Shown here piece by piece: positions 8,058 through 17,218 of a DNA stretch of 64,000 nucleotides. Source of the stretch: Bradyrhizobium nivariense (GTDB lineage: Bacteria; Pseudomonadota; Alphaproteobacteria; Rhizobiales; Xanthobacteraceae); contig NZ_JARVWW010000038.1 of NCBI RefSeq assembly GCF_029846715.1, forward strand, positions 1-64,000. Reading direction: 5' to 3'. A program made the translations under genes and the position numbers. A model generated the notes under the pieces. That model did no database searches and was not told the origin of the DNA. It was given only the letters and a program-made list of their open reading frames with translations. How positions within the stretch are numbered: position 1 is the first letter of the stretch; each line of letters opens with the position of its first letter.

Positions 8058-11000
8058 ATGGGAATTGTTCGCTTCGCGCTACGGCTTCCGCACACATTCT
8101 ATGTGCTCGCGGCGCTGATCCTGTTCCTCGGCGGCATCGCGATCCGCTCGATGCCGACGGATATTTTCCCGGAGATCCGGATCCCCGTCGTCACGGTGAT
8201 CTGGAGCTACACCGGCCTGTCGACGCCTGAGATGGAGCAGCGTGTCAGCACCTACAGCCAGTATTCGATCAGCGCCAATGTCAGCGGCATCAAGAATATC
8301 GAAGCGCAGACCCTCAACGGCCTGTCGATTCAGAAGATTTACTTCCAGCCGGACGTCAATCTCGATCTCGCGATCTCGCAGATCGTCTCGGCGACCAACG
8401 CGATCCGCGCGCTGATGCCGCCGGGCATCCAGCCGCCGATCATCGTGCAGTTCAATGCCTCGAGCGTGCCGGTGCTCCAGCTCAGCCTTGAGTCGAACAG
8501 CCTGAACGAGCAGCAGCTCTACGATTTCGGCATCTACCGGGTCCGCCAGCAGCTGGCTCCGGTGGCGGGCGTGACCCTGCCCACGCCCGCCGGCGGCAAG
8601 TACCGCCAGATCATGGTCGACATCGATCCGAACAAGCTGCTGTCGCGCGGATTGACACCGCTCGACATCGTCAACGCGGTGAACACCCAGAACCTGACGC
8701 TGCCGACCGGCACGACCAAGATCGGCGACACCCAGTACACCGTTCGCACCAACGCGACGCCGGCCACGATCCAGGATCTCAACATGATCCCGGTCAAGTT
8801 CGCGAACGGGGCCACGATCTTCCTGAAAGATGTCGCCCAGGTCCGCGACGGCGCACAGGTCCAGCAGAACATCGTGCGCGAGGACGGCCATCGCGCCGTC
8901 CTGCTCAGCATCATCAAGAACGGGAATGCCTCCACGCTCGCCGTCGTCAACGGCGTCAAGGCGGCGTTGACGTCGATCCGCGCGGCGGCCCCGGCGGGGC
9001 TGAAGATCAATGAGTTGTTCGACCAGTCGATATTCGTCACCCATTCGGTCGATGGCGTGCTGCGCGAAGGCGCGATCGCGGCCGGCCTGACCGCGCTGAT
9101 GATCCTGGTGTTTTTGGGATCGTGGCGATCGACGCTGGTCGTCCTGATCTCGATCCCGCTGGCGATGCTGTCCTCGCTGATCGTGCTGTATTTCCTCGGC
9201 GAGACCCTCAACACGATGACGCTCGGTGGGCTTGCCCTCGCGGTCGGTATCCTCGTCGACGATTCGACGGTGACGATCGAGAACACGCACCGGCTCTGGA
9301 CCGAGGAAGGCATGCCGTTGCCGGAGGCGACTCTGCACGGAGCCGCTGAAATCGCCATTCCGACGCTGGTCTCGACGCTCGCGATCAGTTGCGTGTTCAC
9401 TTCGGTCGTCTTCCTGGAGGGCCCGGCCAAGTACCTGTTCACGCCGCTTGGCCTCGCCGTGGTGTTCGCGATGCTGGCGTCATACGGGCTGTCGCGGACG
9501 CTCACGCCGATCACCATCGGTCTGCTTCTGAAGAACGAGCGGCGTCATGGCGGGGGCGAGCGCCCGTCGGGCATCTTCGGGCGCGCCTCCGCCGCGTTCG
9601 AGCGCGGGTTCGAGCGCCTGCGCGACGGCTATTCCGATCTCCTGCAAAAACTGCTGCGGCGTCGTGCCGTCGTGCCCGTCGTCGCCGTGCTGGTGCTGGC
9701 GCTCGGAGCCACCATGTTCGCCTATGTCGGCAGGGACTTCTATCCCCTGATCGACGGCGGCCAGATCCAGCTCCATGTTCGCGCGCCGGCGGGCACGCGC
9801 ATCGAGCGTACGGAGGCGGTTTTCCAGGCGGTCGAGGACAAGATCCGCGAGGTCATTCCGGAGCGTGATCGGGCGTTGATCGTCGACAATATCGGCCTCC
9901 CGGCGCGGGCCTACAATCTCGCATTCACCGACGGTTCCACGATCGGGGTGAATGACGGCACCATTCTGGTATCGCTGAAGGACGGGCACGAGCCGACGGC
10001 GGGCTACGTCAGGAAGTTGCGGCAGGTGCTGCCGGCGGCTTTCCCGGAGGACACCTTCTATTTCCAGGCGGCCGACATCGTCACGCAGATCCTGAACTTC
10101 GGTCTTCCGGCGCAGATCGATGCCCGCACGGTCGGTTACGGCAGCAACAATCTGGCCGTGGCAAAGGAGCTGCAGAAGAGCCTCGCGGCGATCCCCGGCG
10201 TGGTCGATGCGCATCTGCAGCAGGAGGTCGATGCTCCCGCCTTCTACGCCGACATCGACCGCACCCGAGCAGCGCAGCTGGGCCTCAATGCGAGCACGGT
10301 GGCGACCAATATCAACGTCAGCCTCAGCTCGTCCGCGCAGGTCTCGCCGAATTTCTGGACGGACCCGACGTCAGGCATCCCCTATTACCTGGCGGTGCAG
10401 ACACCCGAATACAGGGCCAACTCGCTGAACGCCCTGGGCAACACGCCGGTGTCGGCCTCGGCTGCCGCAAGCGGGCAGACGGTGCCCGGCCTGCTCAGCA
10501 ATGTCGCGACGTTCAAGCGGGGCACGGTTCCCACCAATTCGAACCAGGCCAATGTCCAGCCCGTGTATGACGTCTATGCGAGCGTGCAGGGGCGCGATCT
10601 CGGGGGCGTCGCCGCCGACATCGAAAAGGTGACGTCAAACCTGCAAAAGCAGTTGCAGCCGGGCAATTCGATCCGGATTCTGGGACAGATCCAGAGCATG
10701 CATCAGTCGTTCCGCGATCTTGGAATCGGGCTGCTGTTCGCCGCCATCCTGGTCTACCTGCTGATGGTCGTGAACTATCAGAATTTTGGCGATCCCTTCG
10801 TCGTCATCCTGGCGCTGCCGGCGACATTCTGCGGCATCGTGACGATGCTGTTCATCACCGGGACGACGCTGAACGTGCCGTCGCTGATGGGAGCCATCAT
10901 GGCGATCGGCGTTGCCTCGGCGAATTCCATCCTGCTCGTGACCTTCGCGCGTGACGAGCAATTGAAGGGACATTCCGCGTTCCAGGCGGCGCTGAGCGCG

Positions 11001-11240
11001 GGCAGAACGAGGATCCGGCCGGTGCTGATGACCGCGGCAGCGATGATCGTGGGCATGATCCCGATGGCGATCGGTGGGCCGGGAGAGGAGCAGAATGCGG
11101 CGCTCGCGCGGGCGGTCATCGGCGGCCTGCTGTTCGCAACCCCGACCACCTTGCTGATCGTGCCTTATCTCTTCGCCATGCTGCGCAAGGGCAACGACGG
11201 CAAGCCTCGCCATGGCGTATTCGAGGAGCAACCGGAATGA
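8058..11240 (+). CDS. RND efflux transporter, inner-membrane permease
   Basis: A 1060-residue RND permease. There is a transmembrane helix at about 11-30, a large periplasmic domain, a helix bundle from about 335 with the proton-relay pair in LAVGILVDDSTVTIEN, a second periplasmic domain and a second helix bundle after about 890. Such proteins export drugs, lipids or solvents by proton antiport in a tripartite complex. The adaptor gene overlaps its stop by four bases (ATGA). No outer-membrane channel gene is nearby, so a TolC/OprM-like partner elsewhere is expected. Confidence 0.9.
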   Translation: MGIVRFALRLPHTFYVLAALILFLGGIAIRSMPTDIFPEIRIPVVTVIWSYTGLSTPEMEQRVSTYSQYSISANVSGIKNIEAQTLNGLSIQKIYFQPDVNLDLAISQIVSATNAIRALMPPGIQPPIIVQFNASSVPVLQLSLESNSLNEQQLYDFGIYRVRQQLAPVAGVTLPTPAGGKYRQIMVDIDPNKLLSRGLTPLDIVNAVNTQNLTLPTGTTKIGDTQYTVRTNATPATIQDLNMIPVKFANGATIFLKDVAQVRDGAQVQQNIVREDGHRAVLLSIIKNGNASTLAVVNGVKAALTSIRAAAPAGLKINELFDQSIFVTHSVDGVLREGAIAAGLTALMILVFLGSWRSTLVVLISIPLAMLSSLIVLYFLGETLNTMTLGGLALAVGILVDDSTVTIENTHRLWTEEGMPLPEATLHGAAEIAIPTLVSTLAISCVFTSVVFLEGPAKYLFTPLGLAVVFAMLASYGLSRTLTPITIGLLLKNERRHGGGERPSGIFGRASAAFERGFERLRDGYSDLLQKLLRRRAVVPVVAVLVLALGATMFAYVGRDFYPLIDGGQIQLHVRAPAGTRIERTEAVFQAVEDKIREVIPERDRALIVDNIGLPARAYNLAFTDGSTIGVNDGTILVSLKDGHEPTAGYVRKLRQVLPAAFPEDTFYFQAADIVTQILNFGLPAQIDARTVGYGSNNLAVAKELQKSLAAIPGVVDAHLQQEVDAPAFYADIDRTRAAQLGLNASTVATNINVSLSSSAQVSPNFWTDPTSGIPYYLAVQTPEYRANSLNALGNTPVSASAAASGQTVPGLLSNVATFKRGTVPTNSNQANVQPVYDVYASVQGRDLGGVAADIEKVTSNLQKQLQPGNSIRILGQIQSMHQSFRDLGIGLLFAAILVYLLMVVNYQNFGDPFVVILALPATFCGIVTMLFITGTTLNVPSLMGAIMAIGVASANSILLVTFARDEQLKGHSAFQAALSAGRTRIRPVLMTAAAMIVGMIPMAIGGPGEEQNAALARAVIGGLLFATPTTLLIVPYLFAMLRKGNDGKPRHGVFEEQPE

Positions 11241-12508
11241 GTGACGTTCACGCAAGGACCGATGACGACGGGGCGAGAGACCGCCCGGGGGCGGAGAGCC
11301 TCCGGGTCGTGGAACTGCCGGGCAAGGGCGCACGATCCGGACGCCGTTACGGCAGTGCGTTGCTTGGGGGAGGCGTGCTCCTGCTCCTTGCGGGCGGTCT
11401 CGGCATCGGCGGATGGCGACACTATGAGGCCGCCCGTGACGTGGCCGCAGTGGCAGAGCAGGTTCGGACCAACGTTCCGGAAGTTCGGGTGGCGACAGTC
11501 AAGCCCAGCGGCGACATCATGAAGGTGAGCCTGCCGGCGACGACGACCGCATTCGAGGCGGCCAACATCTTCGCGCGGACCAGCGGCTACATCGAGAAGC
11601 GCTACGTCGATATCGGCGATCGGGTCAAGAAGGGCGATCTCCTCGCGGAAATCACCGCTCCCGAGCTGGATCAGCAGATCGCGCAGGCGCAGGCGACGCT
11701 CGCCCAGAACCAGGCTGCGCTTCAACAGGCGCAGGCGAGCCGGGATCTGGCCGACGTCACCAACTCGCGGGACAGCAATCTCGTCAAGCAAGGCTGGTTG
11801 ACGGCACAGCAGGGCGACAATGACCGCCTCACCCTCCGCGCGCAGCAGGGGGCGGTGGGCGTCGCCCAGTCGAACATCACGGCGCAGGAGGCGCAGATTC
11901 GCGTCCTCCAGCAGGAGAAGTCCTACCAGCGTGTGGTGGCGCCGTTCGACGGTGTGATCACGCAGCGGAACGTGGACAATGGCAGCCTGGTGCAAGCCGG
12001 CTCCACCTTCATGTTCACGATGATGCATTCCAACGTGATTCGAACCCAGGTCTTCGTGCCGCAGGACGAAGCGTTCGGAGTTGCCCCGGGCGTCGATGCC
12101 GACATCCGCGTCCCCGAGATTCCGGGGCGGACGTTTGCGGGCAAGGTCACACGGATCGCGACTGCGCTGCAGCCGGGGAGCCGGACGCTGCTGACCGAGA
12201 TCGACGTGCCGAATCCCGATGGCCTGCTCAGTCCGGGTATCTATTGCACGGTCGAACTATCGATTCCGCGCCGGACGCCGTCGATGACGATCCCGTCGGA
12301 CGCGCTCGTCTTCGATCAGAACGGCCTCCACGTCGCGGTCGTGCGGAACGGCATGGTTCATTTGCAGCAGGTCTCGATCTCCAGGGATTTCGGCACCACG
12401 GTGGAAGTGCGCGACGGCGTGCAGCCCGGCGATCAGGTCGTGCTCAATCCTGCGGTTACGCTGGCAGAAGGCAGCAAGGTCACCATTCGCAAGCGTGAGA
12501 CGAGCTAG
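11237..12508 (+). CDS. RND efflux periplasmic adaptor subunit
   Basis: A 423-residue membrane-fusion protein. It has a cytoplasmic N-terminus with a transmembrane anchor at about 38-58 and a biotinyl-lipoyl half-motif (IFARTSGYIEKRYVDIGDRV, then KKGDLLAEI). The alpha-helical hairpin is rich in Gln and Ala (about 140-215), and beta-barrel and membrane-proximal domains follow. It joins the permease at 8058 to an outer-membrane channel. The start overlaps the permease stop, indicating translational coupling. The 12520 gene begins 11 bases after its stop. Confidence 0.9.
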   Translation: MSDVHARTDDDGARDRPGAESLRVVELPGKGARSGRRYGSALLGGGVLLLLAGGLGIGGWRHYEAARDVAAVAEQVRTNVPEVRVATVKPSGDIMKVSLPATTTAFEAANIFARTSGYIEKRYVDIGDRVKKGDLLAEITAPELDQQIAQAQATLAQNQAALQQAQASRDLADVTNSRDSNLVKQGWLTAQQGDNDRLTLRAQQGAVGVAQSNITAQEAQIRVLQQEKSYQRVVAPFDGVITQRNVDNGSLVQAGSTFMFTMMHSNVIRTQVFVPQDEAFGVAPGVDADIRVPEIPGRTFAGKVTRIATALQPGSRTLLTEIDVPNPDGLLSPGIYCTVELSIPRRTPSMTIPSDALVFDQNGLHVAVVRNGMVHLQQVSISRDFGTTVEVRDGVQPGDQVVLNPAVTLAEGSKVTIRKRETS

Positions 12509-12519
12509 GGACACGAAAG

Positions 12520-13221
12520 ATGATGCGGGTCGCGTTCGCAATGATGGTCGCTTTCCTGCTCGGCTTGGCCCCAGGCAAGGCACAAATCGCAACGACCGGC
12601 AGTACGGCAATGGGTCTGCCGACGGTGCCGGGCGCGATCGTGATCTCGCCGCTCAACAGTCCGGGACCGTTTTCCGCAACGACCGTGTCAGGTGCGCCGG
12701 ATACGACGCTGGCGCCCGTTCCGCTCGCGTCGGATCCGACCACGCCAGGGACGGTGGTCGTCTGCGCGCCACCGGTGTCATCGCCAACGCCGGTGCCGGC
12801 GACTCCGACCGTATCGCCCACGGGCCTTTCCCCATCGGGCATCGCAGCTCCGATCCTGCCGGTTACAGGGCAGAACGGCAGCTCCATCGGGACAATCTCC
12901 GCGGCTGCGCCGGCGGGAACGGGGGCGGCGGTCGCATGCAGCTCAACGCCGGGAGGGCAGGTGACGAGCGCTGCGTCTCTGCCGCTTTCGATTTCGCAAG
13001 TGCCCGCAAGCCCCGCGCCCGGCACGATCCTGGCGGACACCAACGGCGCCGGCGGCACAGGCATCGACCCGAATGTCGCCGTCGTGCCGAGCCCTAACAG
13101 CTCGGCTTGCGCGGAAGGAGTCTCGATGAATCTGGCGGAGCCCGCGACGATGTTGCCGGCCAACGCCTCAGGCGCAGCGCCGACGCCGGGCGTGTCGCCG
13201 ATCCTGCCGCCGGGATGCTGA
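12520..13221 (+). CDS. Low-complexity Ser/Thr/Pro/Gly secreted protein
   Basis: A 233-residue protein with a signal peptide at about 1-23 (MMRVAFAMMVAFLLGLAPGKAQ). The mature part is almost entirely Pro, Thr, Ser, Ala, Gly and Val, with scattered cysteines (VVVCAPP, VACSST, SSACAEG, PPGC at the end). No domain is recognised. It begins 11 bases after the RND adaptor gene and is probably the last gene of that operon. The second RND operon (minus strand, 33 kb) also carries a signal-peptide, low-complexity gene, so an accessory envelope role is possible but unproven. Confidence 0.62.
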   Translation: MMRVAFAMMVAFLLGLAPGKAQIATTGSTAMGLPTVPGAIVISPLNSPGPFSATTVSGAPDTTLAPVPLASDPTTPGTVVVCAPPVSSPTPVPATPTVSPTGLSPSGIAAPILPVTGQNGSSIGTISAAAPAGTGAAVACSSTPGGQVTSAASLPLSISQVPASPAPGTILADTNGAGGTGIDPNVAVVPSPNSSACAEGVSMNLAEPATMLPANASGAAPTPGVSPILPPGC

Positions 13222-13245
13222 GCTGGACGTGCCCCGGTTGCAAGA

Positions 13246-13271
13246 ACGGCGGCCCTATCGTGAGCCGCCGT
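13246..13271. terminator. Hairpin between convergent genes
   Basis: ACGGCGGC (13246-13253) pairs with GCCGCCGT (13264-13271) around a 10-nt loop. It sits between the convergent genes ending at 13221 (+) and 13306 (-), where a bidirectional terminator is expected. Confidence 0.5.
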
Positions 13272-13305
13272 CCCTCCTCAGCCGGACTTGCTCCGGTCCG
13301 CGAAC

Positions 13306-13533
13306 TCAATAGCCCGACGTGGGCTCGCACGGCGGCCGGCGCCAGGGAGCGGTCGCGTATGCGCCGACGTCGGGAGCACGGGCGCAGCCACGCTTGGCGG
13401 TGACCGGAACGCGCTGAGCCGACGCATAGGCGTCGACATTGGTACGCTTCGCGTTGCCTTCGCGAGCCATCACAGGGGAGGCAATCATGGCTGCGACCAC
13501 GAATCCGGCGGACGAGATCTTCAGTGTAGTCAT
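13306..13533 (-). CDS. Small secreted protein, paralogue B
   Basis: A 75-residue protein starting MTTLKISSAGFVVAAMIASP with cleavage near PVMA|RE. It ends CARAPDVGAYATAPW...PCEPTSGY, matching the protein at 4143-4388 in signal peptide, spacing, both cysteines and the VGA.ATAPW core. An AAGGAG site precedes the ATG; a longer in-frame version to 13632 lacks an N-terminal signal and is rejected. The function of this little family is unknown. Confidence 0.68.
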   Translation of the reverse strand: MTTLKISSAGFVVAAMIASPVMAREGNAKRTNVDAYASAQRVPVTAKRGCARAPDVGAYATAPWRRPPCEPTSGY

Positions 13534-13689
13534 CGAACATCTCCTTGAGAAAGCGACGCCGGGAACGCCTCGGCCCGCATCTGAGACATGTACATGCGTG
13601 CGCCGGATCCGCAGTGCTGATCGAACGAACATTGTCGTCTTCGCACGACGCCGCTGCAGTCCATGGCTCGACCCAAATCGAGCACGTGA

Positions 13690-13953
13690 TCAACGACGGA
13701 ATTCCGATCGAGGCCGCTGTTTTTGCAGATACCAATCCTGGCCCGCGGGAAATACGGGCGCGGCACCACCGGGCCGCTCGAGCCCCATTCGTCCGGCGGG
13801 CGTCAGCGCGCCACCATTCAGAACGTCGCGATCGGGGTACATCGATGCGAAGGCTGCCGGCTCCTGGTCGGCGAAAGACCAGGCTGCGGATGCGGACGAT
13901 ATCGTTGTCGTTGAGATCAGCGCTGTCGCGATCAGAACCTTGAATATACTCAT
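13690..13953 (-). CDS. Small secreted hypothetical protein
   Basis: An 87-residue protein with a signal peptide at residues 1-23 (MSIFKVLIATALISTTTISS, then ASA|AW). The mature part contains MYPDRDVLNGGALTPAGRMG, a Pro/Gly stretch and a basic tail. A GGAG ribosome site lies nine bases upstream. It has no cysteines and no recognised domain. It is one of three adjacent small secreted protein genes between the RND operon and the catalase-like gene. Confidence 0.6.
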   Translation of the reverse strand: MSIFKVLIATALISTTTISSASAAWSFADQEPAAFASMYPDRDVLNGGALTPAGRMGLERPGGAAPVFPAGQDWYLQKQRPRSEFRR

Positions 13954-14206
13954 GGCGATTCTCCATTGCTTGCTCCGTGCGGAGAGTCGCTTGGCGATGA
14001 TCGCTGCTCGGCTGGTGGCGTTTCCGAAAATTGTTTTGATGAGACTTTATGTAGGTAGTCCGGTCGAAGCGTCCCGGCGTATGTGCATCACTCTTGCGAG
14101 AAGATTCTGTCATCGTTGTCAGACCCATCGCGCGAATGTGCGTGATCAAACGCGCCCGGTGTCCGTTTCTGGGGAGCAGATCTTGCGAACATCTGGAGTA
14201 TGAGGA

Positions 14207-14488
14207 ATGAGATCATCTGCTTTCATTTGCGTCGTCGCCTGTGTTGCGCTTTCGGGGGCTGTGTCCGCGCGCGGCGGTACGGGGTCGCACATGTCGATGG
14301 AAAGCGGCGGTACGCTCGGCACGAGCGCCGCCGCGCCGGGAACGAATTCACTGGGGACCGCACTTCCGTCGTCCGGCAGCGCCGGTCATGTCATGAAGGG
14401 ACCGTTGCTTGGCACGGACCCGACCATCGACAAGGACGATGCGCGGCTCGAGAAGATGCTGGAAGGATCGATCTGCCGCGGCTGCTGA
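14207..14488 (+). CDS. Small secreted Gly/Ser-rich protein
   Basis: A 93-residue protein with a signal peptide at 1-22 (MRSSAFICVVACVALSGAVSA). A low-complexity stretch follows (GTLGTSAAAPGTNSLGTALP), then a more ordered tail with LLGTDPTIDKDDARLEKMLE and final CRGC. The ATG is preceded by TGAGGA. The GT/PGT pattern resembles the low-complexity proteins linked to both RND operons. The terminal CxxC-like CRGC could bind metal or form a disulfide; that is speculation. Confidence 0.58.
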   Translation: MRSSAFICVVACVALSGAVSARGGTGSHMSMESGGTLGTSAAAPGTNSLGTALPSSGSAGHVMKGPLLGTDPTIDKDDARLEKMLEGSICRGC

Positions 14489-14787
14489 AGAGCGCGCATG
14501 CGCTGGCCTTGCGCGGAGAGCATCTGAAATGGGCTTAGACGCAGGACGGGTCTTTCGAGCCCCACGGGTGATTCTCGGATCGCACGAATTGTTTCGATAA
14601 GGCGCGAAAGCAGATCAGGACGCGCCTTCTTCGCGGCGCGGACAAGCCCGAACGTGCCTTCGCGAAATTGGCGGTGGGTTTCAGAAGATCGCGGCCGTGG
14701 TCGGCGGCTACAAGGAACCCGAACCGCTTGACAGAACGAGCCGCCTGGCCGGTCTGCGGGGCTGTTTGCGCATGGCAAGGAGAAGCA

Positions 14788-15843
14788 GTGAATCAGTCAG
14801 GAAATCTGCCGCGTTCGGGGCTCGGCTGGCTCGTGTTGATTGCGGCCGTCCTCGGAGGTGGCGCTGCAGCGTTCGCCTACACGGCGGGGTGGCTCTCGCC
14901 CGGGCGCCTGACGCCGGAGCGGATGATTTTGGCGCTGACGCCTCCGAGTGGCGCGCCGCCCGGGCACCGGCGAAATCATGCCAAGGGAATCTGCTTCACC
15001 GGCATCTTCGAGTCGAACGGAAACGGCGTCGAGCTCTCGAAGGCCAGAGTTTTCGAGCGAGGCGCGTATCCGGCCCTGGGCCGCTTCAATCTTGGCACAG
15101 CCGACCCGAACGCCGTGGATGCGACTGTGCGCGTGCGCGGTTTGGGATTGCGGATCGCAGCGGCGGACGGCGAAGAGTGGCGGATGGCGCTGATCGACCC
15201 GCCGGTCTTTGCAGTGTCGACGCCGCAAGCGTTCCACGATCTGCTGATTGCATCCGGCAAGAAGGATCCGGAGGCCATGAAGATTTTCATCCAGGCAAAT
15301 CCGGAATTTGCTGCCTTCGCGACCTGGGCCAAGACCGCACCTTGGACCGCGAGCTATGCGGAGGATGCCTACAACGGCCTCAACAGCTTCATCTTCACGG
15401 ATGCGAACGGCGGCGAGCACGCGGTGCGATGGTCGCTGCGGCCGGCCGCGACGGTCGTTCCGGTGTCGCAAGCCGAACTGGAAAAACGCGGTCCGGATTT
15501 TCTCGAGCAGGAGATAGCGGAGCGGGTGCGGACCGCTGGCCCGCAACGCTGGACCATGGTCACGACTGTCGCCGATCCCGGTGATCCGACCGCGGACCCG
15601 AGCAAGGCCTGGCCCGAGGGGCGTCGTACGGTGCAGGTCGGAACGCTTGTCGTGCAGCGGATCGAACCCGAGCGGGATGGACCCTGCCGCGACATCAACT
15701 TTGATCCCACCGTGCTGCCGCGGGGAATCCGGGTGTCGGACGATCCTTTCCCGGCCGCGCGCTCGTCGGTCTACCGCAAATCCTACGATTTGCGCGCGGC
15801 CGAAGCCGGCGACTATCCGCGAACCGGGGCGGCCAGGCCATGA
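14788..15843 (+). CDS. Membrane-anchored catalase-like peroxidase (SrpA type)
   Basis: A 351-residue protein starting at GTG, with AAGGAG just upstream. An N-terminal transmembrane anchor lies at about 11-33. The heme-catalase core follows with the catalytic His64 in RRNHAKG, which matches the catalase HAKG motif. It is shorter than classical catalases (about 480 residues) and fits the catalase-family peroxidase/SrpA group. It likely reduces hydrogen peroxide or organic peroxides in the periplasm. The cytochrome b561 gene overlaps its stop by four bases, so that protein probably supplies electrons. Confidence 0.83.
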   Translation: MNQSGNLPRSGLGWLVLIAAVLGGGAAAFAYTAGWLSPGRLTPERMILALTPPSGAPPGHRRNHAKGICFTGIFESNGNGVELSKARVFERGAYPALGRFNLGTADPNAVDATVRVRGLGLRIAAADGEEWRMALIDPPVFAVSTPQAFHDLLIASGKKDPEAMKIFIQANPEFAAFATWAKTAPWTASYAEDAYNGLNSFIFTDANGGEHAVRWSLRPAATVVPVSQAELEKRGPDFLEQEIAERVRTAGPQRWTMVTTVADPGDPTADPSKAWPEGRRTVQVGTLVVQRIEPERDGPCRDINFDPTVLPRGIRVSDDPFPAARSSVYRKSYDLRAAEAGDYPRTGAARP

Positions 15844-16403
15844 GCAACATGCCTCGTCGTTTCGCGCCGATCCAGCGCCTTCTGCATTGGCTGATGGCGG
15901 CCTGTATCATCGCGATGCTCTTCATCGGCGTCGGCATGGTGTCCACCGTGGCGCCAAAATACCTGCCGCTCATCCTGATCCACAAGACGCTCGGCTTCGC
16001 GCTTCTGGTCCTCGTTGTGATCAGGCTGGCTCTGCGGCTCCATTACGGCGCGCCACCGTTGCCGGCCGACCTTCCGCCGGCGATGAAGCTCGGAGCGAAA
16101 TTGTCGCATCTGGCCCTCTATGGCTTCATGATCGTCATGCCGCTGCTGGGTCTCGGCATGCTCTGGGCCGCGGCCTATCCGGTTGTCCTGTATGGCGGGA
16201 TTGAAATTCCGGCGCTGCTGCCGCAGAGCGACCGCGTGCACACACTGCTGTGGAATGCTCATTTTTATCTGGGTTTCGCGTTCTTTGCCCTCGTGCTGCT
16301 GCATCTGGCGGCAGCGCTGTTCCACGCATTGGTCCGCCGCGACGGCGTGCTCGGCACGATCGCACCCTTTCCACTGCGGAATAGGACGACGCCGGCAGAA
16401 TGA
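15840..16403 (+). CDS. Cytochrome b561 family protein
   Basis: A 187-residue protein with four transmembrane helices and helix-borne histidines (RLLHWLMAAC, LIHKTLGFAL, HLALYGFMIV, NAHFYLGFAF followed by LHLAAALFHAL) that can ligate two b hemes. It is of the bacterial CybB type, which moves electrons from quinol to periplasmic acceptors. The ATGA overlap with the upstream catalase-like gene suggests translational coupling and a shared peroxide-reducing system. A Dps gene follows directly. Confidence 0.85.
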   Translation: MSNMPRRFAPIQRLLHWLMAACIIAMLFIGVGMVSTVAPKYLPLILIHKTLGFALLVLVVIRLALRLHYGAPPLPADLPPAMKLGAKLSHLALYGFMIVMPLLGLGMLWAAAYPVVLYGGIEIPALLPQSDRVHTLLWNAHFYLGFAFFALVLLHLAAALFHALVRRDGVLGTIAPFPLRNRTTPAE

Positions 16404-16465
16404 GCGCTCGTGCGCCGACGACACGCGCGGCTCAAATTTTTCAACCTCCAGCAAGGATGACGACA

Positions 16466-16966
16466 ATGACCAAAGCAGATATCCAAACCCCAACGGATCT
16501 CGGGGCCAATGCGAACCGGGACATTCCAGCTGCCCTGAGGGCGCTGCTGGCCGACGTTTTTGCGCTGTACCTGAAGACCAAGAATTTCCACTGGCACGTG
16601 TCGGGCCGGCACTTTCGCGACTACCACCTCTTGCTCGACGAGCAGGCCGAGCAGATCTTTGCCATGACCGACGACATTGCCGAGCGGGCACGCAAGATCG
16701 GCGGAACGACGCTGCGCTCGATCGGCCAGATCGCGCGCGAGCAGCGCATTCTCGACAACGACGCCGATTATGTCGAGCCGCAGGACATGCTGGCCGAGCT
16801 GCGCAGCGACAATCAGCAACTGACGCGGGAAATGCGCCGGGTCCACGAGCTCTGCGACGAATACGGCGATGTCGCCACCGCAAGCCTGCTCGAAAACTGG
16901 ATCGACGAGACGGAACGGCGGATCTGGTTTCTGTACGAGACCGGCCGAGGCGGCCCGACCTCGTAA
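16466..16966 (+). CDS. dps: Dps-family DNA-binding ferritin-like protein
   Basis: A 166-residue Dps/miniferritin. The ferroxidase signature KTKNFHWHVSGRHFRDYHLL followed by DEQAEQI lies in the first helix, and the four-helix bundle ends WFLYETGRGG. It oxidises ferrous iron with peroxide, stores iron and protects DNA. I chose ATG 16466 because AAGGA ends eight bases upstream; starts at 16457 or 16400 (the latter overlapping the cytochrome stop) are possible. With the upstream genes it forms an oxidative-stress operon. Confidence 0.88.
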   Translation: MTKADIQTPTDLGANANRDIPAALRALLADVFALYLKTKNFHWHVSGRHFRDYHLLLDEQAEQIFAMTDDIAERARKIGGTTLRSIGQIAREQRILDNDADYVEPQDMLAELRSDNQQLTREMRRVHELCDEYGDVATASLLENWIDETERRIWFLYETGRGGPTS

Positions 16967-16982
16967 GTACCTGGCATGGAAT

Positions 16983-17008
16983 GCGGCCGGGAAAACGAAG
17001 CCGGCCGC
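16983..17008 (+). terminator. Hairpin after dps
   Basis: GCGGCCGG (16983-16990) pairs with CCGGCCGC (17001-17008) over a 10-nt A-rich loop, 17 bases after the dps stop. No T-run follows. Confidence 0.45.
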
Positions 17009-17218
17009 TCGCTGCCGCGTATTGCTGGCTGATCGTCTTCGAATTGATCGACCAAGCCGCGCGCCGCGTCCCGATCGGTCGTGAATCTCAAGGCAGCATT
17101 CCGCATCGTGCGGATGAAACAATGTCGCTGCATCCTCGAAAGATGACCGGAGGCGGATCTCTATAGGCTTGACCGCATCCATGACCGGCAGGCCGGTCAG
17201 ACGTACAAAGGTCAAGCC

